Assembly (NCBI GenBank): GCA_021784265.1 | Contig: JAJXTA010000256.1 | Span: 1 to 5,475 of the forward strand | Origin: a bacterium | Lineage (GTDB): Bacteria; Verrucomicrobiota; Verrucomicrobiia; Limisphaerales; J093 | DNA: 5,475 bases | Direction: 5' to 3' | In this document: positions 1 through 5,475 of the stretch, piece by piece | Layout of the letters: each line of letters begins with the position of its first letter | Position numbering within the stretch: position 1 is the first letter of the stretch | Notes under the pieces: generated by a model | Databases searched by the model: none | What the model was told of the DNA's origin: nothing | The model's input: the letters and a program-made list of their open reading frames with translations, nothing else | Program-made: the position numbers and the translations under genes

Positions 1-2352
1 CCCACGATGGCACTGACCAACGACGCGGCCCCCCTGGACTACCGCATCGCCGTGGTGCCCCAAACCGCCGGCGCGAGCCTCAACTCCTATCTGGACAACG
101 GGGCCGACGCACCGAGCGTGCCCGGGCCCAGCAACTTCTGGTACACCGTGCGCGCGGTCAGTGACGCCGCTGCCGGACCACTCTTGTCGCCCCACAGCGC
201 CCCAGCCTGGGGCGTGCTCCGCCAGCGGGACGGTCCGCCGGCCACCGCCGGGGAGGTCTTGGGCAGTTGTGGCGTGCCCGTCGTCGCCACCCGTGCCGTG
301 TTGACGCTGACCAACACCACCGGGGCGCCGGACCTTTTTCACTGGAACTACCGCCTGGTGTGCGGCCGGCGCGACCCCGGGGTCGCCTGGGTGCAGTTCT
401 TCCTGACCAACCAGTTCGGCGGGGTGGAAACCCTCGGCCCCCTCTACTTTCCGCCGGACGGGAACGTCCTCCGGGCGGACTACACCCTCACCGTTTCGGG
501 GACGAACGATGTGGCCATGATCGGGTGTGTGGTGGGGACGTTCCACGGCCAAGTCTCCGAGGCCGCGATAGCGCCGGTCACGGCCATGCCGGCGGCCAAC
601 CAGCGAGTCGAGGCGGTCTTCGTCGCCGGCGAGCTGCTGCTCACCGCCTTGGGTGCTGCGGACCCGCTCCTGGCCGCCATCGGCGGCGGCCCCACCGACT
701 GCCTCCCGGCGTATGACCGCCAGGCCTATCCGGATGGGACGGTGCGCCTGCGCTTCGACACCCCGGGCGCGACGCCCCTGCTCATTCAGGTTATGACGAA
801 CAATACCCCGGGCATCGCCCCGCTCTGGTCGAGCCTGGGCGTGGCCCGGCCCGACCCCGAAGGGTTCTACTGGATTTCGTATCCCTCCTGCCTGCTGGGG
901 CCGCTGCCGCCCTTCCGTGGCTGCGTGTTACACTTGCCGGGCGCAGTTGACTGCGACCAACACGTGCCGCGCGAAGGCGGCAGCGGCCCCGTGGCCCCGA
1001 CCCAGGTCCGCTTTCGGCTCACCCCACGCACGCACGAATACCGCCTTTATCGCCGGGTCGATGACGCCCCGCCCACCCTCATCGCCCAAGGGGGTGCGGT
1101 GTACGATCCGGCCGACCCGTGGCGCACGATTGTCCGGACCGACGACGCCATGCCGCCGACCGGGGCCAGACTTTGCTACTACGTCCAGTTGCTGGACGAG
1201 AACGGCAACGGCAGCCCCTTGGCGTTGATCGGCTGCAAAGAGGTCGAACCCCCCAAACTGCCGCGCCCGGTGCTGGCGGAGCCGCAGTCCGCCGGGGCCA
1301 CGAACGATCCGCAGGTCACCTTAACCTGGTTCTGCCCCACCTCCGGCGTCTATCGCTTCGCGATCAAGATCGAGCGCGCGGACCAGCCCGGCAGTGGCCG
1401 CCCGAGCGGCATCACGGGGGCGAAGCTGACCTTGGCTCCGGCCGGGGGGCCGGCCTTCTATTACGGCCTGTTCGAAGACGTCACCCTCGTGGCGCATTTC
1501 GACGAGGACCAGCTCACCCCGCCGTTGGGGAGCAACTTCGGGCCCGGGCCACAGTTCAGCCTCACGGCCAATCTCCTGGCCAATGTCCCCTACCACATCT
1601 CGGTGGTGGCGATGGATGTGGCGGGCAACGCGGGCGATCCTTCGGCGGTCGTCACCTTCACCTGGCAGCCCCCCACGCAACTGCCCACCGTCCCGTGGCC
1701 GGCGCGGCCCCTGCCGGCGGTGCGCGACTTTGACGACGTGCCCCCGCCGCCGTTGTTCGGTGGCCCGCGCGTGGCGGCGGTGTTGCTGCGCGACCTCAAC
1801 CGACAACTCGATGTGCGCTACCCGGTGGGCATCCGCATCGGTCGGTTTACGGCGATTACTCCGCCGCCGGAGACCATCGGCGCCACCAACTTCGTCACCT
1901 ACCAAGTCACGGCCCCCGCGGGTCTCGCGGCCTTCTTCCCGGTGGCCGATCCGCAGACCCTGCTGTTCCGTCGGCTCTCCCCAGACCCCAGTCGCCAGGG
2001 CGCTCTCATCTTGCCCATTGTCGTCTATCGCCAGCAGGTGACCAACGCGGTGTTCCCGCGAGTGTCGGGCCATCTCACCCAAGTGACCCCGCTGCTCGAG
2101 CGGCTGCCCTACGGCACCACCCCCTGTCCAAACTGCCCGAGCCCCACCACCGTGGTCACCATCTACGACCGGTTGATCGGCGCGGGCTTGGAGTTCCCCA
2201 CGGCCGGGACGGACATCGCCGAGTATTTCCTCTATGTGCGCGACCAACAACCGGTGATGGCGGGGGCCAGCTATCAGTACTTCGTGGCGCGGCTCAACGA
2301 CCAACGGGAAATCGCCGAGGTCATTCCCGCCGGGGTGGTGACAATTCCGTGA
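1..2352 (+). CDS. Large FN3-rich probably exported protein, 5' partial (C-terminal part)
   Basis: The reading frame is open from the first base to TGA at 2350-2352. The first ATG is at 7 (781 residues from there), but I treat the gene as 5' truncated: no signal peptide or ribosome site is visible, and the protein starts inside an FN3-like fold (FWYTVRAVSD, residues 44-53). Residues 86-190 form an unrecognised beta-rich module (VQFFLTNQFGG, then GPLYFPPDG). Residues 330-412 are FN3-like (EYRLYRRVDD, then CYYVQLLDENGNG). Residues 420-553 are another FN3-like domain (VTLTWFCPTSG, then YHISVVAMDVAGNAGDPS). A Pro-rich linker (about 559-588) leads to a C-terminal region ending in an FN3-like edge (YQYFVARLND). 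There are twelve cysteines, including a CPNC pair at 707-710. No catalytic motif is seen. I infer a secreted or surface structural/binding protein. The next gene follows after 10 bases and is probably co-translated. Coding is firm; function is unknown. Confidence 0.88.
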   Translation, partial: PTMALTNDAAPLDYRIAVVPQTAGASLNSYLDNGADAPSVPGPSNFWYTVRAVSDAAAGPLLSPHSAPAWGVLRQRDGPPATAGEVLGSCGVPVVATRAVLTLTNTTGAPDLFHWNYRLVCGRRDPGVAWVQFFLTNQFGGVETLGPLYFPPDGNVLRADYTLTVSGTNDVAMIGCVVGTFHGQVSEAAIAPVTAMPAANQRVEAVFVAGELLLTALGAADPLLAAIGGGPTDCLPAYDRQAYPDGTVRLRFDTPGATPLLIQVMTNNTPGIAPLWSSLGVARPDPEGFYWISYPSCLLGPLPPFRGCVLHLPGAVDCDQHVPREGGSGPVAPTQVRFRLTPRTHEYRLYRRVDDAPPTLIAQGGAVYDPADPWRTIVRTDDAMPPTGARLCYYVQLLDENGNGSPLALIGCKEVEPPKLPRPVLAEPQSAGATNDPQVTLTWFCPTSGVYRFAIKIERADQPGSGRPSGITGAKLTLAPAGGPAFYYGLFEDVTLVAHFDEDQLTPPLGSNFGPGPQFSLTANLLANVPYHISVVAMDVAGNAGDPSAVVTFTWQPPTQLPTVPWPARPLPAVRDFDDVPPPPLFGGPRVAAVLLRDLNRQLDVRYPVGIRIGRFTAITPPPETIGATNFVTYQVTAPAGLAAFFPVADPQTLLFRRLSPDPSRQGALILPIVVYRQQVTNAVFPRVSGHLTQVTPLLERLPYGTTPCPNCPSPTTVVTIYDRLIGAGLEFPTAGTDIAEYFLYVRDQQPVMAGASYQYFVARLNDQREIAEVIPAGVVTIP

Positions 2353-2362
2353 GGAGGCAGTG
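2351..2362 (+). promoter_or_regulatory. Ribosome binding site overlapping the upstream stop codon
   Basis: The bases TGAGGAGG at 2350-2357 contain both the TGA stop of the upstream gene and a strong Shine-Dalgarno core (GGAGG, 2353-2357). Five bases separate this core from ATG at 2363. An in-frame GTG at 2360 lies directly before that ATG but leaves only two bases, so ATG 2363 is the preferred start. With no room for a separate promoter or terminator, ribosomes finishing the first gene would sit on the initiation site of the second, which suggests translational coupling. Confidence 0.7.
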
Positions 2363-5236
2363 ATGCAACTCTGGCGTTCCAATCGAATCCCCCCCCGTCG
2401 GCCACGTGGGGCTATGGCAGCGGTGGGGCTGGCCTTGGCCCTCACCCCTGCGGTGGCCGGCGTCGTCTATGAGACCGCGACGGAGTTCCTCGCCTCCGGC
2501 GACTTTAACGGGGATGGCGTGTTGGATGTGCTGGTGCTGGACAAAGCCACCGGCAATGCCCGGGTGGGGTACCAAGACCCGTCCGGCGCACTCACGTGGT
2601 CGGCCCCGCAGGTGACCGGCGTCGAGAGTGCCACTGGTTGCGCGGTGGGGCGGTTCCTGCAATCAACCCAGGAGGCGGTCGCCGCGACCAGCCCGGGGCT
2701 GAACCAAGTCAATCTCGTCGATCTCTCCCACCCCGGCGGGGCGGGGGCGCCGGTGGTCGTCACCCCCGGCGGCGTGGGCCCGCATACGGTGGTCGGCCTG
2801 CCGGACCCGTTGGGGGGCGTGGCGCCGGCGTTCGACCATCTCCTGGCGGCCAGCTCGTTCAACGACGTGGCGAGCGAGCGCCTGGATCTCCTGGCCCTCA
2901 GCGCCGGCGCCGCCACGGCCGTCGGCCAGTTCGCGGAGACCGGGCCGTTTGCGCGCGGCAACGCCCTGCAACTAGGCGCCACTGCCCCCACCCTGGCCGT
3001 TGGCCTGGTCCGCGGCACCGCCGACACCCTGCATCTGTGGCAATTCACCAATGCGCCGGCAGTGATGTTGGCGCTGAGCAACCTGCCGCCGGGGAGCGAC
3101 TACGCCTTTGGGCGATTCAACCTCGAGCCGCTGCCGCGGTTTCTGTTCTATGTTCCTGGCGGCTCGAACGTCACCGTTGTTGCCCTGGTGGCGGCCGCGG
3201 GCAACCTCGCTTTCGCCCCGCCGGTGGCCGTGGCGCTCCCGGAAGCCATTCAACAACTGGTCTATTTGGATGGCAACGGTGATGGCAGCGCCTTGGTCCA
3301 GTTCGGCGACGGGGTGGCCGCGTTGCGCCTGCCCGGGGGCGCACCGGTGTTGTCCGCCGCGTATCGCACGGGGGCGGGAACCGCGGGCGCGACCTTCACC
3401 GGGCTGGTCCCGCTCGCGGCAGGGAACTTCGCGTTGTTCGATGCCCCCGGCGGCGACCCGACCAGCGCCCACACCCAGGTCCTCCACTTCAACGGCACCA
3501 GCTTCAGCCAGGTCAGCGCCAGCAGCCTGCCACCCCTGACCAGCCGCGGCACGCGGGCGAACGTCTGGTTGTTCCAGGCCGAGCCCTTCGTCAACCGCAG
3601 TGCCGGCTTCGTCTCCTCGCTCAACGCGCCCGACTGGACCAGCGCCATCAGCGGCCTGCCCGGGGGATTGGCCGCGGAGGTGGAGAGCGACGGCGGTGCC
3701 AGTGCGGGCCTGGGCCACCCCGTCGCCGCCAACCTGGGAACCCCGCCCGCCGGCGCGGCCTACGCCCTGCCCAACCAATACCGGGATGTCATCTCGCTCT
3801 TCAGTCTCGGCAGCCCGCGCCCGCCGGAGCCGGTCACCATCACGATCCTGCCTCCGCCCGGGCTCTACACCGGGCCCATCCAGCTCGCCTTCACCACGCT
3901 GAACCCGAGCGACCAAGTGTTCTATCGCGTTGGTGGGCCGGACACGTGGCATCTGTTCACCGCTCCTTTCCTGTTGACCAACGACGCTACCGTCGAATTC
4001 TACGGGACCAACCCGCTGAATCCCCTTCGCTCCGCCCTTCACTTCGCCAGCTACTCGCTGGGTCAGCCGACGAGGCAATCGCCGGGGTCCAGCAGCAATC
4101 CAGGGGGCGGTGGCGGCACCAACACCCCGCCGGCGAGTGGAGGGACCAACGGGGTGCTGCTCGCCGCGGGTGGCACGGTCTTCTACAGCCAGCAGTCACC
4201 CAACGGCCTCGGGACCATCTGGGCCATCAACCTCGACGGGAGCGGCGAGACCTACATTACGACCGGCGAACATCCCCGCGTCTCGCGGGATGGCCGTTGG
4301 ATGGCATTCTGGCGGCCGCAGTTCGCCGCCACGGCGCTGTTGTCGGACCTCTGGTTGCGCGATATGCAGTCCGGCCAGGAGACGTTGTTCCTGACCAATG
4401 TCACGCTGCTGGACGGCTACGATTGGGACGGGGCGACCGCGCACCTCATCGTCGAAGATAATTGCTCGCTCTGGGCCGTGGGCTTGACCACGCCCCCCAC
4501 GGCGTTGGGCCTACCCCAGGACTGCGGTGCCAACGGGCCGGTGGTTAATCCGGTGGACGGACGCTTGGCGTTTCATGTCCTGGGCACCGATCCTGCCGTG
4601 CGCGGCCTTTACGTCGCCAGCACCGGTGGCCTCACCCAGGCGCGGGTGAGCCTCCCCGACCTCGGCCCGCGCTGGCCTGAGTGGTCGCCGGACGGCACCC
4701 GGCTGGTGTTCGCGGACGGCGACCCCAACGGCACCACCCCCGCCGGCACCAACCTCTGGCTCGTCGGCGTGGACGGCAGCGGGTTGAACCAGATCAGCAG
4801 TTTCATCGACGGCACCAATGGCTTCCCCTACGGCGCGCTCTGGTCGCCGGTTGGCCCCGCGTTGGTGGGGGCCGGCACGGTCTTCGGCACCAACGGCCTC
4901 TGGGTCATTCCGTTGACCCCCGACGGCAGCGATTGCGCGGGGCCACCGCACCGGCTGCCGACCTCCCTGGTCGATACGGCGGATTTCGCCGGCACCATCC
5001 TGGTGGCACCGCCGTCGCCCGTGCTGGGGATCACCGTGCAGGACGCGCAGGTGATGCTGCTCTGGCCCACGAACGCCAGCGCCTTCATCCTCGAGGTCGC
5101 GCCGAGCTTGCCTGCCCCTGCCTGGACCACCTTGCCGGGTCCCTACAGCATGAGCGGCTCGTTCTTCGAGTATCGCCTCCCGCCCGCCCCAGGGCTCCCG
5201 CGCCAGTTCTTCCGCCTGCGCCAGACCCGCCCGTGA
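2363..5236 (+). CDS. Exported double-propeller protein: FG-GAP/VCBS repeats, chitobiase-C-like domain, PD40 repeats, FFRL tail
   Basis: This is a 957-residue protein from ATG 2363 (GTG 2360 is possible). Residues 1-32 look like a Sec signal peptide: an Arg-rich start, a hydrophobic stretch about 17-31, and an AVA cleavage site at 30-32. Residues 33-480 resemble an FG-GAP/VCBS (integrin-type) propeller: DFNGDGVLD at 47-55 is a calcium-loop pattern (D47, N49, D51, D55), and DGNGDG at 303-308 is a second one. Residues 491-566 match the chitobiase/hexosaminidase C-terminal or Fn3-associated type (LPPPGLYTGPIQLAFTT, then QVFYRVGG). A Gly/Ser/Pro linker spans 567-597. Residues 598-850 are TolB/PD40-like: HPRVSRDGRWMAF, then PEWSPDGTRLVF with NLWLVGVDGSGLNQIS. 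Residues 885-954 form the tail ending in RQFFRLRQ. No enzymatic residues are recognised, so a surface binding or scaffold role is an inference. Only one lysine (K61) is present. It follows the FN3 gene in a probable coupled unit. Confidence 0.93.
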   Translation: MQLWRSNRIPPRRPRGAMAAVGLALALTPAVAGVVYETATEFLASGDFNGDGVLDVLVLDKATGNARVGYQDPSGALTWSAPQVTGVESATGCAVGRFLQSTQEAVAATSPGLNQVNLVDLSHPGGAGAPVVVTPGGVGPHTVVGLPDPLGGVAPAFDHLLAASSFNDVASERLDLLALSAGAATAVGQFAETGPFARGNALQLGATAPTLAVGLVRGTADTLHLWQFTNAPAVMLALSNLPPGSDYAFGRFNLEPLPRFLFYVPGGSNVTVVALVAAAGNLAFAPPVAVALPEAIQQLVYLDGNGDGSALVQFGDGVAALRLPGGAPVLSAAYRTGAGTAGATFTGLVPLAAGNFALFDAPGGDPTSAHTQVLHFNGTSFSQVSASSLPPLTSRGTRANVWLFQAEPFVNRSAGFVSSLNAPDWTSAISGLPGGLAAEVESDGGASAGLGHPVAANLGTPPAGAAYALPNQYRDVISLFSLGSPRPPEPVTITILPPPGLYTGPIQLAFTTLNPSDQVFYRVGGPDTWHLFTAPFLLTNDATVEFYGTNPLNPLRSALHFASYSLGQPTRQSPGSSSNPGGGGGTNTPPASGGTNGVLLAAGGTVFYSQQSPNGLGTIWAINLDGSGETYITTGEHPRVSRDGRWMAFWRPQFAATALLSDLWLRDMQSGQETLFLTNVTLLDGYDWDGATAHLIVEDNCSLWAVGLTTPPTALGLPQDCGANGPVVNPVDGRLAFHVLGTDPAVRGLYVASTGGLTQARVSLPDLGPRWPEWSPDGTRLVFADGDPNGTTPAGTNLWLVGVDGSGLNQISSFIDGTNGFPYGALWSPVGPALVGAGTVFGTNGLWVIPLTPDGSDCAGPPHRLPTSLVDTADFAGTILVAPPSPVLGITVQDAQVMLLWPTNASAFILEVAPSLPAPAWTTLPGPYSMSGSFFEYRLPPAPGLPRQFFRLRQTRP

Positions 5237-5475
5237 CTGGGCGGGGCCCGATGGTGAAGGCCCGGCTGCCCGTTACCACCCGCCGTCCCGGCGGCGGGGA
5301 CTCGGCTGGCCCGGACGGCGTAGATCACGCAGTAGAGCAGCGGCAACCAGACCAGGAGCGCTTCCAAGAGGGGAGCCGGCTGCGCGCCCCGGCGAAACTC
5401 GCCGAGCCCGATACGCATGACAAGGAGGAGCGCCGCGCCAACAGCGCAGGCGCCCGCCAGCAAACGCTCGCGCGT
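5143..5475 (-). CDS. Probable C-terminal part of a membrane protein, cut by the window edge
   Basis: Reading the minus strand from 5475, a frame stays open to TAG at 5145-5143. Its first 60 or so residues contain two strongly hydrophobic segments, LLAGACAVGAALLLVM and LLEALLVWLPLLYCVIYAV, with an Arg-containing loop (RIGLGEFRRG) between them. Third codon positions are almost all G or C, and second positions are rich in T, as expected for a real membrane protein. A TTG at 5463 is only the first start-like codon in view; the gene more likely begins beyond the window. The last part (YAVRASRVPAAG onward) is Gly/Arg/Pro-rich and runs 94 bases antisense into the preceding gene. That tail is doubtful: the gene may be frameshifted, or the real end may differ. 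The family is not recognised. Confidence 0.45.
   Translation of the reverse strand, partial: TRERLLAGACAVGAALLLVMRIGLGEFRRGAQPAPLLEALLVWLPLLYCVIYAVRASRVPAAGTAGGNGQPGLHHRAPPSHGRVWRRRKNWRGSPGAGGRRYSKNEPLML
5226..5245. other. GC hairpin enclosing the stop codon of the second gene
   Basis: CCCGCCC (5226-5232) and GGGCGGG (5239-5245) are perfect inverted repeats of 7 bp around a six-base loop, GTGACT, that contains the TGA stop at 5234-5236. No T-run follows on the plus strand, and reading the minus strand shows none either, so it is not a standard intrinsic terminator. It could protect the mRNA 3' end or slow polymerase. Chance pairing in GC-rich DNA is a real alternative. Confidence 0.4.
5279..5298. 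terminator. Possible GC hairpin between convergent genes
   Basis: CCCGCCG (5279-5285) and CGGCGGG (5292-5298) form a perfect 7 bp stem with a six-base loop, TCCCGG. It lies 43 bases after the stop of the second gene, where a transcript end would be expected. It has the same stem and loop lengths as the hairpin at 5226-5245. There is no T-tract on either side, so any terminator role would be of a non-canonical, U-tract-free kind. Confidence is low. Confidence 0.28.

Noticed and set aside
7..9. ATG at 7 as the true start of the first gene
   Set aside because: Only six bases precede it, with no ribosome site; no signal peptide follows, and the sequence begins inside an FN3-like fold. It is more likely an internal Met.
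267..716. Alternative plus-strand frame inside the first gene
   Set aside because: It has shadow-frame composition (Arg, Pro, His, Gly) and no ribosome site; the long frame explains the DNA.
1321..2445. Long open frame on the minus strand (about 374 codons) opposite the first gene and the junction
   Set aside because: Its translation is Arg/Gly/His-rich with no domain-like segments, while the plus strand shows clear FN3-like motifs. Long antisense frames are expected in GC-rich genes.
2363..2460. Possible twin-arginine (Tat) signal at the start of the second protein
   Set aside because: RR occurs at residues 12-13, but the following residues are PRG, not the x-F-L-K pattern, and an ordinary Sec-type signal fits. 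Tat is not excluded but not supported.
2972..4078. Long open frame on the minus strand (about 368 codons) opposite the propeller gene
   Set aside because: It has the same low-complexity Arg/Gly/Gln/Ala composition, and it lies opposite well-supported signal peptide, FG-GAP and chitobiase-C-like coding sequence.
4103..4116. G-rich run with four GG blocks and single-base loops, a possible two-tetrad G-quadruplex
   Set aside because: It is fully explained by the Gly codons of the linker in the second protein, and two-tetrad structures are weak; nothing else points to a regulatory role inside the gene.
1..5475. Mobile element, CRISPR, defence or biosynthetic system
   Set aside because: Both strands were read for transposase or integrase motifs, terminal repeats, regularly spaced repeats, tRNA-like sequence and enzyme signatures; none was recognised.

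Overview
The window is about two-thirds G+C by eye and carries two long, adjacent plus-strand genes and the edge of a probable convergent minus-strand gene. It looks like Verrucomicrobiota, most likely a Limisphaerales/Pedosphaera-type lineage. The best evidence is the second protein: a signal peptide, VCBS/FG-GAP and PD40 propeller repeats, a chitobiase-C-terminal-like domain, and a C-terminus of the form LLWPTN...W..LPG...RQFFRLRQ, a tail I know from many exported proteins of that phylum. This assignment rests on motif recall and no search was run.

Layout: 1-2352 is the 3' part of a large, FN3-rich, probably exported protein whose true start lies left of the window. Its TGA is built into the Shine-Dalgarno of the next gene (TGAGGAGG). 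The next gene, 2363-5236, encodes a 957-residue exported protein with two different beta-propeller-like halves joined by an Fn3-associated/chitobiase-C-like domain and a Gly/Ser/Pro linker. The end of the window (5237-5475) holds two GC-rich hairpins with the same geometry and, on the minus strand, the C-terminal part of a hydrophobic protein that probably converges on the second gene.

The two plus-strand genes look like one translationally coupled unit making two non-enzymatic, repeat-built, surface or secreted proteins. I see no catalytic motif in either, so binding, scaffold or adhesion roles are the most that can be inferred. Both proteins are almost free of lysine (5 Lys against roughly 84 Arg in 1738 residues) and enriched in the Thr-Asn dipeptide. 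No tRNA, rRNA, CRISPR array, transposase, integrase or defence gene was recognised. No recognisable new system emerges; the compositional oddities and the double-propeller architecture are the parts worth following.
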